Part shown: one piece after another, positions 1-8,466 of the stretch
Layout: each line of letters begins with the position of its first letter
How positions within the stretch are numbered: the stretch's first letter is position 1
DNA from: Rhizobium sullae
GTDB lineage: Bacteria > Pseudomonadota > Alphaproteobacteria > Rhizobiales > Rhizobiaceae
Reading direction: 5' to 3'
Assembly: GCF_025200715.1 (NCBI RefSeq)
Contig: NZ_CP104143.1
Span: 1,364,001-1,428,000 of the forward strand
Length of the DNA stretch: 64,000 nt
Program-made: the position numbers and the translations under genes
Notes under the pieces: generated by a model
Told to the model about the DNA's origin: nothing
Databases searched by the model: none
Seen by the model: only the letters and a program-made list of their open reading frames with translations

Positions 1-455
1 ACGATGAATGTGCCACAGCCATTTGGGAATACGACGGCCTTCTCAACAAGACGGTCGGGGACGCCATCATGGCAATATTCAACTTTCCGATCCGCCGCCA
101 GGACCACGCCGAATGCGCCGTGCGCGCCGCGCGGGAGATTCAGCGCCGCTGCCGGTTGCGTCGTGAACGTCACGTGGCTGAAGGCGCTGGCCTGGACGGA
201 AGCGAACTCGGCATCGGTATCGGCATCGATTCGGGCGAGGCCAGCTTCGGAGAGTTCGGCCGATCGCATCGCGACCTCACTGCGATTGGAACGGTTGTGA
301 ATACTGCCGCTCGCGCGCAGTCGGTTGCTGACGCCGGACGGATTCTCGTCACCAAGGCCGTTTGCGAACGGGCGCAGAGCCAAACGGCTGAAAGCGAAGG
401 CCGGGCATACCACCTGAAGGGCTTTGAGACGCCGATTGAGCTTTACTCGATCTGA
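1..455 (+). CDS. Class III adenylate/guanylate cyclase, C-terminal part (5' end outside window)
   Basis: The reading frame is open from the first bases, so the gene starts upstream of the window. The visible 150 residues are the second half of a class III cyclase catalytic domain: a metal-binding region (DGLLNKTVGDAIMAIF), then GIGIDSGEASFGEFG, then the base-recognition and transition-state segment DLTAIGTVVNTAAR. The Thr at the base-specifying position is typical of class IIIb enzymes. It would make cAMP (or cGMP) in the cytoplasm. The sensory N-terminus is not visible, so the input signal is unknown. It ends in a TGA at 453-455. Confidence 0.85.
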   Translation, partial: DECATAIWEYDGLLNKTVGDAIMAIFNFPIRRQDHAECAVRAAREIQRRCRLRRERHVAEGAGLDGSELGIGIGIDSGEASFGEFGRSHRDLTAIGTVVNTAARAQSVADAGRILVTKAVCERAQSQTAESEGRAYHLKGFETPIELYSI

Positions 456-688
456 GCACCGTCGATGTCGGGTCGTTTGAATGCCGCGCATTTAAGAGCC
501 GGGACCGTGACGCGCTTAGCCGGCCTTCCGTTTCCGACGCATCTTTTTGCGCTACAGATAGCCAAGCCTCCTTTGGCGAGCCTCCGCGGGACGCAGCCTC
601 GTTATCAAGCGGCTCGCTCAGCCCCTCGATCGGCGGCAGCGGTTCGCATTCCTCGCAAACGCAACGGAACGGCTTGATTGCTGCGCTC

Positions 689-1894
689 TCATGCGGCACG
701 CAGCGCCCAGCTTGCGAAGGGGTCCGGCAGGTTTCGCCATTTCTCGGGCGTGAAGTTCTCCGATCTGATCAGACAGGCATCGAGTTCGCTTCGGATCCAG
801 TCCTCGTCCATCGGATCGGCGCCGATGAAGACGAGCTCCTGCCTGCGGTCGCCCCAGACGGGGTCGAGATAGGGGCCGATCGCCTTCTCAAAGCCCGGTT
901 CGCGCGGCCACTGCTCCTTCGGAACGGCCGACCACCAAAGCCCCATTTTGCCGGTCCTGACGATCGCGCCCGCCTGGCTGATCTCCCCGACATAATGCGG
1001 CCGCGTCGCCAGCCAGAAGAAGCCTTTTGCGCGGATGACGCCCGGCCATGTCCGGTCGAGAAAGGCCTGCAGCTTCATCGGGTCGAACGGCCGCCTTTCG
1101 CGATAGACGAAAGAGGTGATGCCATATTCCTCGGTTTCCGGCACATGGTCCTTGAAGCCGTGCAACTCCTTGTACCAGAGCGGATGGGTTTCGGCCTTGT
1201 CGATATCGAAACGGCCGGTTCCCAGCACATCCTTCAACGGAACGCGGCCGAAATCTGTCTCGATCAGCTTCGCATCTGGATTGAGCCCGGCGACGATCTT
1301 GCGTGCCGCTTCGCGCTGTTCAAGCGTTGCCGTTTCGACCTTGTTCAGCACGACGATATCGGCAAATTCGATCTGTTCGACAAGCAGATCGACGATGGTG
1401 CGGTTGTCGCCGTCGCCCGCCGTCTCGCCGCGGTCGGCGAGGAAATCGGTGGAGGCATAGTCAGCCAGGAGATTGGCGGCGTCGACCACCGTCACCATCG
1501 TGTCGAGCCGGGCGACATCCGAAAGGCTTGCACCATCCTCGTCGCGGAATTCGAAGGTGGTCGCGACGGGCAGGGGCTCGGCAATCCCGGTCGATTCGAT
1601 GAGCAGGTAGTCGAACCGTCCTTGGACGGCAAGCTGCCTGACCTCCTTCAGGAGATCGTCGCGCAGGGTGCAGCAGATGCAGCCGTTGGTCATTTCGACA
1701 AGCTGCTCTTCGGTGCGCGAGAGGTTCGCTCCGCCGTCCCGCACCAGCGCTGCGTCGATATTCACCTCGCTCATGTCGTTGACGATTACCGCAACGCGCA
1801 GGCCTTCGCGGTTGCCGAGCACATGGTTGAGCAGCGTCGTCTTTCCCGCTCCGAGGAAGCCGGACAGCACTGTGACGGGAAGTCTCTTATCCAT
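689..1894 (-). CDS. zigA: CobW/COG0523-family GTPase, ZigA-like zinc chaperone
   Basis: A G3E-family P-loop GTPase of about 400 residues. It has the Walker A motif [15 protein letters not shown] near the N-terminus, the family metal-binding CxCC motif (NGCICC) near residue 70, an ESTG switch and the NKVE nucleotide-specificity motif, followed by a CobW C-terminal domain. Zur-controlled members of this family are thought to deliver scarce zinc to client proteins. An alternative ATG lies 12 bases upstream at 1906, but the ATG at 1894 has a GGAGAG ribosome site just before it. A perfect Zur-type palindrome sits at 1910-1923 over the likely promoter. It shares the zinc regulon with znuA, znuCB and zur next door. 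Confidence 0.85.
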   Translation of the reverse strand: MDKRLPVTVLSGFLGAGKTTLLNHVLGNREGLRVAVIVNDMSEVNIDAALVRDGGANLSRTEEQLVEMTNGCICCTLRDDLLKEVRQLAVQGRFDYLLIESTGIAEPLPVATTFEFRDEDGASLSDVARLDTMVTVVDAANLLADYASTDFLADRGETAGDGDNRTIVDLLVEQIEFADIVVLNKVETATLEQREAARKIVAGLNPDAKLIETDFGRVPLKDVLGTGRFDIDKAETHPLWYKELHGFKDHVPETEEYGITSFVYRERRPFDPMKLQAFLDRTWPGVIRAKGFFWLATRPHYVGEISQAGAIVRTGKMGLWWSAVPKEQWPREPGFEKAIGPYLDPVWGDRRQELVFIGADPMDEDWIRSELDACLIRSENFTPEKWRNLPDPFASWALRAA

Positions 1895-1909
1895 CGTTCT
1901 CTCCATATA

Positions 1910-1923
1910 AATGTTATAACATT
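1910..1923. promoter_or_regulatory. Zur box upstream of the zigA-like gene
   Basis: AATGTTATAACATT is a perfect 14-bp palindrome and matches the alphaproteobacterial Zur operator core. It lies immediately before the start of the COG0523 GTPase, in an AT-rich patch of a GC-rich region. Confidence 0.8.
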
Positions 1924-1938
1924 ACGCTGTGATATCTG

Positions 1939-1962
1939 AAAAAGGCGAGCCGAGGCCCGCCC
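1939..1962 (-). terminator. Rho-independent terminator of znuA
   Basis: Read on the minus strand, GGCGGGC-CTCG-GCTCGCC forms a hairpin with one mismatch and is followed by TTTTTC, 9 bases past the znuA stop codon. Confidence 0.65.
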
Positions 1963-1970
1963 GTTTGGTC

Positions 1971-2993
1971 TCAGCTTTCACGCGAAAGGCAATCCTTCAT
2001 GCTGTTGGCGATGCCGCGCATCAGCGTAAAATAGAGATCGGGACCGGCCTCCAGCGTTGCCGCTTCCGGGTCGAGAACGCCGGCTTTCGCATCGGTGCCT
2101 TCGATGACGACATTGACCAGGCGTGGCTCGAACTGCGGCTCGGCGAAGACGCAGGTGGCGCCGAGATCGCCGACCTTCTTGTGAATCTCCGAAATGCGCT
2201 CGGCGCCGGGCATGGTTTCCGGGCTGACCGTGATCGAGCCGGCAACACGGACGGCATAGCGGTGCTCGAAATACTGGTAGGCGTCGTGGAAGACGATGAA
2301 GGGCTTGTCCTTCACGGGCGCCACGATGCCGGTAATTTCCTTGTCGAGCGCATCGATCTTCTCGTCGAGCGCCTTGGCATTGGCCTGGTAGGTTAGCGCA
2401 TTGGCGGGATCGGCCGCCACCAGCGTCGTGGTGATTTCAGCGGCCAGGGCCTTTGCATTCATTGGGTTGAGCCAGAGATGCGTATCGAATTCGCCGTGAC
2501 CGTCATCATGCTCGCCTTCCGCATGCGCATCGTGATCGTGCCCCGCCTCCTCGTGCCCGGCCTCCTCGTGCCCGGCCTCTTCGTGCTCGTGTCCGGCTTC
2601 CGCCTCGTCGCCGTCATCATGCGGTTCGAAGGCGCCGCCTTCGCGGAACTTCAGCTTCACGAGCCCGGGTGCATCCTCCAGTTCGGCGATGGTGGCACCG
2701 GAGCCCAGCGATTCCAGCGGCTTTTCGAGAAAGGCTTCGAGGCCGGGACCGACCCAGAAGATCACCTTGGCATTCTGCAGCGCGCTCGCATCCGACGGCT
2801 TGAGATTGTAGGTATGCGGGGAGGCCGCGCCATCGACGATCAGTTCCGGCGTGCCGGCGCCCTGCATGATTGCCGAAACCAGCGAATGGATCGGCTTGAT
2901 CGAGGTCACGACGGCCGGCGCATCCGCCGCCTTGGATGCCCCGGCCAGCAGGATTGCCGGGATCGCGAGGGTAAGGGCCAGTTTCATGTTCAC
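1971..2993 (-). CDS. znuA: Zinc ABC transporter periplasmic binding protein ZnuA
   Basis: A 340-residue cluster A-I metal-binding protein with an N-terminal signal peptide (LALTLAIPAILLAGASKAADA). The metal ligand regions are recognisable: SIKPIHSLVSAIM, then ASPHTYNLKPSDA, then the FHDAYQYFEHRY segment and a closing acidic region. A His/Asp/Glu-rich loop occupies roughly residues 125-170, as in zinc-specific ZnuA proteins, and includes three tandem EEAGH units encoded by a 15-bp DNA repeat. It captures Zn(II) for ZnuBC. It is divergent from znuC, with Zur boxes between them. Confidence 0.95.
   Translation of the reverse strand: MNMKLALTLAIPAILLAGASKAADAPAVVTSIKPIHSLVSAIMQGAGTPELIVDGAASPHTYNLKPSDASALQNAKVIFWVGPGLEAFLEKPLESLGSGATIAELEDAPGLVKLKFREGGAFEPHDDGDEAEAGHEHEEAGHEEAGHEEAGHDHDAHAEGEHDDGHGEFDTHLWLNPMNAKALAAEITTTLVAADPANALTYQANAKALDEKIDALDKEITGIVAPVKDKPFIVFHDAYQYFEHRYAVRVAGSITVSPETMPGAERISEIHKKVGDLGATCVFAEPQFEPRLVNVVIEGTDAKAGVLDPEAATLEAGPDLYFTLMRGIANSMKDCLSRES
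2541..2585. repeat. Three tandem 15-bp units in the znuA His-rich loop
   Basis: Three near-identical 15-bp units (CCCGGCCTCCTCGTG type) encode repeated EEAGH on the minus strand. The tract could change length in frame by slippage and so alter the number of zinc-binding His residues. Confidence 0.75.
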
Positions 2994-3015
2994 GCTCCGC
3001 TTGAATTGCAGTTGT

Positions 3016-3029
3016 AATGTTATTACATC
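3016..3029. promoter_or_regulatory. Zur box, znuA side of the znuA/znuC intergenic region
   Basis: AATGTTATTACATC matches 12 of 14 positions of the perfect box at 1910. It is embedded in the inverted repeat TGTAAT-GTT-ATTACA at 3013-3027, 20 bases upstream of the znuA start. Confidence 0.75.
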
Positions 3030-3037
3030 AATTGCGT

Positions 3038-3051
3038 AATGCTATAACGTG
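3038..3051. promoter_or_regulatory. Second Zur-box-like site, znuC side
   Basis: AATGCTATAACGTG matches 11 of 14 positions of the 1910 box. It lies 22 bases from the other intergenic box, about two helical turns, so two Zur dimers could sit side by side and control both divergent promoters. Confidence 0.6.
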
Positions 3052-3085
3052 TGCGATAGCAGGACGCAACAGCACTGTCGGAAAA

Positions 3086-3952
3086 ATGATGTTATATCCC
3101 GCAAACCCTGCCTCAAAGCCGCTGGTTTCCCTTCACAATGTGGGCGTCCGGCGCGACGGCCGCTGGCTCGTTCGCGGTGTGGACTTTTCGATTTCACCCG
3201 GCGAGATCGTGACGCTGATCGGTCCGAACGGATCCGGAAAATCGACGAGTGCGAAGGCGGCGATCGGCGTGCTGAAGCCCGACGAGGGCAGGGTGGAGCG
3301 CCCAAGCGGCCTCAAAGTCGGCTACGTGCCACAGAAGCTTGCGATCGACTGGACGCTGCCGCTTACCGTCCGGCGCCTCATGACGCTGACTGGCCCGCTT
3401 TCCGAACGCGAGATGATGGCAGCCCTCGAAGCCGCCGGCATGGCTCATATGCCGGATGCCGAGGTGCAGCACCTTTCCGGCGGCGAGTTCCAGCGGGCGC
3501 TTATGGCGCGCGCCTTTGCTCGCAAACCCGATCTGCTGGTGCTCGACGAACCGGTGCAGGGCGTTGATTTCTCCGGCGAGCTTGCGCTTTACGATCTCAT
3601 CAAGCAGATCCGCAACTCCACAGGCTGCGGCATCCTTCTGATCTCGCACGACCTGCACGTCGTCATGGCAGAGACCGACACGGTCATCTGCCTCAACGGC
3701 CATGTCTGCTGCCGCGGCACGCCGGAGACGGTCAGCCAGAGCCCGGAATATGTGCGTCTCTTCGGCAGCCGCGCGGCAAAGACGCTCGCCGTCTACAGCC
3801 ACCACCATGACCATACGCACCTGCCGGACGGCCGCGTGCTGCATTCGGATGGTTCGGTGACCGATCATTGCTACCCCGAGGACGGCCACCACCACGATCA
3901 CGACGATCCGGAGCACAGCCACCATCATCATGCGGGAGAGCGTCATGCTTGA
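3086..3952 (+). CDS. znuC: Zinc ABC transporter ATP-binding protein ZnuC
   Basis: ABC ATPase with Walker A GPNGSGKST, Q-loop GYVPQK, signature LSGGEFQRALMAR, Walker B LLVLDEPVQGVD and switch His in LLISHDLHVV. ATG codons at 3086 and 3089 are preferred; the longest frame would start at 3017 inside the Zur boxes. The C-terminal 50 residues are very rich in His and Asp (several HHHDH-type runs), which may bind zinc at the cytoplasmic face. It powers zinc import with ZnuA and ZnuB. The stop overlaps the znuB start by 8 bases. Confidence 0.93.
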   Translation: MMLYPANPASKPLVSLHNVGVRRDGRWLVRGVDFSISPGEIVTLIGPNGSGKSTSAKAAIGVLKPDEGRVERPSGLKVGYVPQKLAIDWTLPLTVRRLMTLTGPLSEREMMAALEAAGMAHMPDAEVQHLSGGEFQRALMARAFARKPDLLVLDEPVQGVDFSGELALYDLIKQIRNSTGCGILLISHDLHVVMAETDTVICLNGHVCCRGTPETVSQSPEYVRLFGSRAAKTLAVYSHHHDHTHLPDGRVLHSDGSVTDHCYPEDGHHHDHDDPEHSHHHHAGERHA

Positions 3953-4757
3953 CGATTTCTTCGTCCGCGCGATCCTCGCCGGCGTTGGCCTGGCGCTGAC
4001 CACCGGGCCGCTCGGCTGCTTCATCATCTGGCGGCGCATGGCCTATTTCGGCGATACGATCGCCCATTCGGCACTGCTCGGCGTCGCACTGTCGCTGCTC
4101 TTCGAGTTCAACCTGACGCTGGCGGTCTTCGCCGTCGCGGCAACAGTCTCGGTCCTGCTGCTCTTCTTGCAGAAGCGTCAGGCGCTGTCTGCCGACGCTC
4201 TACTCGGCATCCTGTCGCATGCCACGCTCGCGATCGGCCTCGTGATGGTCGCCTTCATGAGCTGGGTGCGGATCGATCTCATCGCCTTCCTCTTCGGCGA
4301 TATCCTTGCCGTCTCGAAGACCGACATCGCGCTGATTTGGGGCGGCGGCCTCTTCGTCGTTGCGGCGATCGCCTGGCTGTGGCGGCCGCTGCTGGCCTCG
4401 ACCGTCAATCCGGAACTCGCCGAGGCCGAGGGGCTGCAGCCGGAGCGGGCGCGGCTCTTCTTCATGCTCCTGATGGCGGTCGTCATCGCCATCGCCATGA
4501 AGATCGTCGGCATCATGCTGATCACCTCGCTGCTAATCATCCCGGCTGCCGCGGCCCGCCGTTTCTCACCGACGCCCGAGATCATGGCCGTTCTCGCATC
4601 GCTGATCGGCGCAGTCGCCGTCGTCGGCGGCCTGTTCGGTTCGCTCACCTACGACACGCCATCAGGCCCGTCGATCGTTGTTGCCGCACTCATACTCTTC
4701 ATCCTCAGCCTGCTGCCGCGGCTGGGGCGCAAAGAACCGCAAGGACAAGGCTCATGA
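3945..4757 (+). CDS. znuB: Zinc ABC transporter permease ZnuB
   Basis: An inner-membrane permease of the ABC-3 family, about 270 residues with seven to nine hydrophobic segments. The characteristic IIWRRMAYFGDTIAHSALLG region is near the N-terminus and MLITSLLIIPAAAARR near residue 200. The start at 3945 (MLDDFF) is chosen because GGAGAG precedes it; an in-frame ATG at 3930 is an alternative. It overlaps znuC at its start and zur at its end (ATGA), so the three are one translationally coupled operon. Confidence 0.93.
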   Translation: MLDDFFVRAILAGVGLALTTGPLGCFIIWRRMAYFGDTIAHSALLGVALSLLFEFNLTLAVFAVAATVSVLLLFLQKRQALSADALLGILSHATLAIGLVMVAFMSWVRIDLIAFLFGDILAVSKTDIALIWGGGLFVVAAIAWLWRPLLASTVNPELAEAEGLQPERARLFFMLLMAVVIAIAMKIVGIMLITSLLIIPAAAARRFSPTPEIMAVLASLIGAVAVVGGLFGSLTYDTPSGPSIVVAALILFILSLLPRLGRKEPQGQGS

Positions 4758-5152
4758 ACGCACCGCAACTGACCAAGAACCAGGCGCTGGTCTTCGATGT
4801 GCTGGAAAAGGCCGACGGGCCGCTCAGCGCCTATACGATCCTCGACAAGCTGCGCGACCACGGTTTCCGCGCGCCGCTGCAGGTCTATCGGGCGCTGGAG
4901 AAGCTGCTCGAATATGGCGTCGTGCACCGGCTGGAGAGCATCAATTCTTTCGTCGTCTGCGCCCATCCGAACGAGAACTGCCACAGCCACGGCTCCGTTG
5001 CCTTCGCCATCTGCGAAAGCTGCGGCCAAGTCATGGAATTCCACGACCACGAGGTCGATCACCGGCTGATGGACTGGACGCGCGGCAAGAAGTTCAAGGC
5101 CGAGAAGACGACGATCGAAATCCGCGGCCTCTGCGAGCGCTGCGCCGCCTAG
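4754..5152 (+). CDS. zur: Fur-family zinc uptake regulator Zur
   Basis: A 132-residue Fur-family repressor. The winged helix includes LSAYTILDKLRDHGFRAPLQVYRALEKL. The C-terminal dimerisation part carries paired cysteines (CESCGQ and CERCAA) for structural zinc and the HDHEVDH metal-sensing region. It lacks the long N-terminal extension of Fur. With Zn(II) bound it should repress znuA, znuCB-zur and the zigA-like gene through the boxes at 1910, 3016 and 3038, giving autoregulation through the znuC promoter. Confidence 0.9.
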   Translation: MNAPQLTKNQALVFDVLEKADGPLSAYTILDKLRDHGFRAPLQVYRALEKLLEYGVVHRLESINSFVVCAHPNENCHSHGSVAFAICESCGQVMEFHDHEVDHRLMDWTRGKKFKAEKTTIEIRGLCERCAA

Positions 5153-5168
5153 CGCAATTCCAGGGGAG

Positions 5169-5699
5169 CTAGTCGATCCGCTTGAGGTCGCGGGCAAAAC
5201 GCTGCCAGTTGGCGACGTATTTTTCGGCCGAGCGCTTCAGTCCATCGATTGCCTTTTCGTCGAGCGTCCGGATCGCGCGGGCAGGCGCGCCGACGATCAG
5301 CGAGCCATCCGGAAATTCCTTGCCTTCCGTCACCAGCGCATTGGCGCCGACGAGGCAGTTGCTGCCGATCCTTGCACCGTTGAGCACGGTTGCCCCCATG
5401 CCGATCAACGAATTGTTGCCGATGGTGCAGCCGTGGACGATCGCATGGTGGCCGATCGTGCAGCCTTCGCCGATCGTCACCGGAAAGCCCGGATCGGTAT
5501 GCAGCATGGCGCCCTCCTGAATATTGGTGTTCCTGCCGACGGTGACCGGCTCGTTGTCCCCGCGCAGCACCGCGCCGAACCAGATGCCGACGCCTTCGCC
5601 GAGCTCCGTCTGCCCGATCACCTGCGCATCCGGCGCAATCCAGTAGAGCCCGCTCGCCGGCAGTTTCGGCGACAATCCTCCAAGTGTGTAGACGGGCAT
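5169..5699 (-). CDS. Gamma-carbonic anhydrase / PaaY-like hexapeptide-repeat protein
   Basis: A 176-residue left-handed beta-helix protein with repeating I/V-G-x-x hexapeptides (NNSLIGMGATVLNGARIGSN). Candidate zinc ligands occur in the expected places: H in MLHTDPG, then CTIGHHAIVHGC. Family members hydrate CO2 or act as CoA-linked hydrolases or uncharacterised proteins, so the substrate cannot be fixed. It is convergent with zur, with 16 bases between stops, and is followed on the same strand by the FAH-type hydrolase upstream. Confidence 0.85.
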   Translation of the reverse strand: MPVYTLGGLSPKLPASGLYWIAPDAQVIGQTELGEGVGIWFGAVLRGDNEPVTVGRNTNIQEGAMLHTDPGFPVTIGEGCTIGHHAIVHGCTIGNNSLIGMGATVLNGARIGSNCLVGANALVTEGKEFPDGSLIVGAPARAIRTLDEKAIDGLKRSAEKYVANWQRFARDLKRID

Positions 5700-5709
5700 G
5701 GCGACCTCC

Positions 5710-6411
5710 TCAGGCGACGGTGACGGTCAGTGTTGCAATCCCGTCGATGCCGCATTCGACGCGGTCGCCTCTCTTGACGGCGCCGACACCTGCAGGCGTG
5801 CCGGTCATGATGACATCGCCGGGCGCCAGGATGAACAGCTTGGAAAGCTCGGCAATGATCTCCGGCGTCTTCCAGATCATCTGGCTGAGGTCGCCGTCCT
5901 GAACGCGCTTGTCATTATGGTCGAGCCAGATGCGGCCCGCCTCCGGATGGCCGAGGCGGCTTGCGGGCACGATTGCCGAAACGGGGGCCGAATATTCGAA
6001 CGCCTTCGCCGCTTCCCAGGGGCGGCCGAGCTTCTTTGCCTCGGCCTGCAGATCACGGCGGGTGAAATCGATGCCGACGGCATAGCCGTAGATGCAGTGG
6101 AGCGCCTTTTCGAGGGGAATGTTTGCGCCCCCGGATTTCAGCGCGATCACGCATTCCGCCTCGTAATGCACGTCGTTCGACAGCGGCGGATAGGGAAACG
6201 GCTTGCCGGACGGCAGCAGGTTGTCGGCGTTCTTCTGGAAGAAAAACGGCGGCTCGCGGCTCGGATCATGCCCCATCTCGATCGCATGGTCGGCATAATT
6301 GCGCCCGACGCAATAGACCCGGCGCACCGGAAAAAGCTCGTTGCTGCCCTCGATGGGAAGCAGGACTGGCTGCGGAAGAGGGATGACGGTGGCGGGATCT
6401 GCTGTGGACAT
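5710..6411 (-). CDS. Fumarylacetoacetate hydrolase (FAH) family protein
   Basis: A 233-residue FAH-fold enzyme. Family motifs are visible: YCVGRNYADHAIEMG, the metal-binding EAECVIAL, the catalytic segment GYAVGIDFTRRDLQ, and the closing LAPGDVIMTGTPAGVG. Such enzymes cleave C-C bonds in acylpyruvates, for instance fumarylpyruvate, using Mg or Mn. It sits 10 bases upstream of the carbonic anhydrase-like gene on the same strand, so they are probably co-transcribed. The exact substrate is not determinable here. Confidence 0.9.
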   Translation of the reverse strand: MSTADPATVIPLPQPVLLPIEGSNELFPVRRVYCVGRNYADHAIEMGHDPSREPPFFFQKNADNLLPSGKPFPYPPLSNDVHYEAECVIALKSGGANIPLEKALHCIYGYAVGIDFTRRDLQAEAKKLGRPWEAAKAFEYSAPVSAIVPASRLGHPEAGRIWLDHNDKRVQDGDLSQMIWKTPEIIAELSKLFILAPGDVIMTGTPAGVGAVKRGDRVECGIDGIATLTVTVA

Positions 6412-6486
6412 GAAAATGCTCTTGTTGTTATCGAGTCCCGCGATCTTAAACGGAAAATCGCAGCCGGGGAAAGCGCAACGGGACGA

Positions 6487-8466
6487 TTATCCTTCCGTGC
6501 CCGAGACATCGCTGCAAACGATCGCATAATAGGCCGCAAGTTCGGGGATCATCTGCGGCATCGTCTCAAAAACGGGATCATCCGGCGAAAGCTTGCCAGC
6601 ATATTTCATTTCCACGAAGGCCCGATGTGCTGCCAGCGCCGCGGCATCCGCATGATGCAGCACTGTGAAGACCGGGGTGGAAAGGGTCTTGCCCTTGACC
6701 AAGACACGGTCCAGCTCGGCGATAGTATAGGTGCCCTCTACAAGCCTTGCCGTCTCTTCGCCGAGAAGCAAAGCAACCCCGTAGTTCTTCGAGGCACCTT
6801 CCAGCCGCGACGCGAGATTGACCGCGTCCCCGAGGCAGGAATAGTCGAAACGCCTGTTCGAGCCCATGTTGCCGACGACGCATTCGCCGGTATTGATGCC
6901 GACGCCCATTTTCAGCGTATGCAGCGGCGTGCCGTTTATCCGGGACTCTTTCTCGAGTTGCCTGTTCAGGACCGCGATCGCCTCCTGCATCGCGAGGGCG
7001 GAGGCGACGGCATGCAGGGCATGCTCCGGGTCGTCGAGCGGCGCGTTCCAGAAAGCCATGATGCAGTCGCCCATATATTTATCGATCGTCCCGCCGTGAT
7101 CCATCACGACATCGGAAAGCGGCGTCAGCAGTCGATTGATGAGTCTTGTCAGCTGCTCCGGATCGTCCTTCAGCGTCTCGGCGATCGTCGTGAAACCACG
7201 CACGTCCGAAAACAGGACGGAAAGGGTGCGCCGCTCGCCGCCGAGCTTCAGCTGCGAAGGGTCCACGGAAAGCCGCTTGACAAGATCGGGCGAGATGTAT
7301 TGCGAGAAAGCGAGAGTGATCTGCTTCTTCTTGCGGCGCTCCTCGGCAAAATCGAACACGCCTTGTCCGAAGGCGACCGAGACGAAGGCTACGGTCGGAC
7401 CGAGCGGCGCGACGAACAGATTGCCGAAACGGATGCCGGCATAGCTCAGCGCCGCAGCCACGCCGATGAACACAACCGTAGCAGCAAATGTCGGCCAGCC
7501 CGTGGATTTCCAGACGGTCGCGGCAGCGAGCATAGCGGCAATCAGGATGGCGAGGGCAACCACCGGAAGGCGCGCCAGCTCGATCGAATAGCCATGCACG
7601 ATATTGTCGTAAATCGTCGCCTGTATTTCGACGCCGGCGACCAGTCTGCCGGTATGGACCGTGTAAGGCGTTGCAAAGGCATCGGCGCCGCCTTTGTCGA
7701 TTTCCGGCGCATTCTGCAGGCTGAGCCCGACAAGCACCACGCGGTCCTTGAAGAAATCCTGCGGCAGAAAGTTTCCTGGGTCCAGCGCCTGATAATACGA
7801 GACCGTCGGATAACTGCGCGATGGTCCGAAAGACTGAATCAGTGCATCGGCGGGCAGGCGGCGCGGGGCTCTCCCGGCTGCCTGCGCAAGGGTGATGGCA
7901 AAGCCGTCCTGATAGGAGGGGATATTGCGAAAGACGCCGTCGCCGCCAAGGTTGATCGAGGCGATGCCCGTTCTCGCGCCAGCCGCAGTCAGTTGCGGCA
8001 TCGGCGTGGCGCGGATCAGCTGGTCGGCCTGCGGCGTCTGGATCAGTGTTTCGTCGCCGGCCAGCACGACATCCGGGCCGACGGCCGCGGTGATGGCCGC
8101 GTCGTCCTCTCGCGAAGACTGTTCGGCCATGATGATATCAAGGCCGATTGCCCTGACGCCCGCCGCGCGCAGCTGCCGAACCAGCCGGGCATGCAGGCTG
8201 CGCGGCCAGGGCCATTGCTCATTGATCTCAGCCAGAGATGGTTCGTCGATCGCCACGATCACCGGCGCATCCGCAGGCGGCAGCGGATCATCGACCGTGG
8301 AGAGGTAATCGAAGCTCCGCAGTTCCAGCAGCGACCAGGCGGGAAGACGCGAAAGCAGCGAGATGGCAATCAGCGTCAAAAGCACCAGCACCGCCAGCCG
8401 CACCGGCCGGCTGCTGAACGGCCGGCCGGGAGAATGCGCAGCACGGCTGAGCTGGGTTGTGTTCAT
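6487..8466 (-). CDS. CHASE2-domain class III adenylate/guanylate cyclase
   Basis: A 659-residue membrane cyclase. An N-terminal transmembrane helix (about residues 25-42) leads to a periplasmic CHASE2 sensor (about 50-290), then three hydrophobic helices, a linker, and a catalytic domain from about 415. Catalytic features are SVLFSDVRGFTTIAE (metal Asp), DKYMGDCIMAFW (base-contacting Lys, second metal Asp) and RFDYSCLGDAVNLASRLEG with a class IIIb-type Ser and the transition-state Asn/Arg. Its ATG overlaps the stop of the FecR-TPR-barrel gene in TGATG, so the two are translationally coupled and probably form one signalling unit. Confidence 0.93.
   Translation of the reverse strand: MNTTQLSRAAHSPGRPFSSRPVRLAVLVLLTLIAISLLSRLPAWSLLELRSFDYLSTVDDPLPPADAPVIVAIDEPSLAEINEQWPWPRSLHARLVRQLRAAGVRAIGLDIIMAEQSSREDDAAITAAVGPDVVLAGDETLIQTPQADQLIRATPMPQLTAAGARTGIASINLGGDGVFRNIPSYQDGFAITLAQAAGRAPRRLPADALIQSFGPSRSYPTVSYYQALDPGNFLPQDFFKDRVVLVGLSLQNAPEIDKGGADAFATPYTVHTGRLVAGVEIQATIYDNIVHGYSIELARLPVVALAILIAAMLAAATVWKSTGWPTFAATVVFIGVAAALSYAGIRFGNLFVAPLGPTVAFVSVAFGQGVFDFAEERRKKKQITLAFSQYISPDLVKRLSVDPSQLKLGGERRTLSVLFSDVRGFTTIAETLKDDPEQLTRLINRLLTPLSDVVMDHGGTIDKYMGDCIMAFWNAPLDDPEHALHAVASALAMQEAIAVLNRQLEKESRINGTPLHTLKMGVGINTGECVVGNMGSNRRFDYSCLGDAVNLASRLEGASKNYGVALLLGEETARLVEGTYTIAELDRVLVKGKTLSTPVFTVLHHADAAALAAHRAFVEMKYAGKLSPDDPVFETMPQMIPELAAYYAIVCSDVSGTEG

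Noticed and set aside
3017..3085. Longer N-terminus for ZnuC from a codon at 3017
   Set aside because: It would place coding sequence over both Zur boxes, and homology starts only after 3086.
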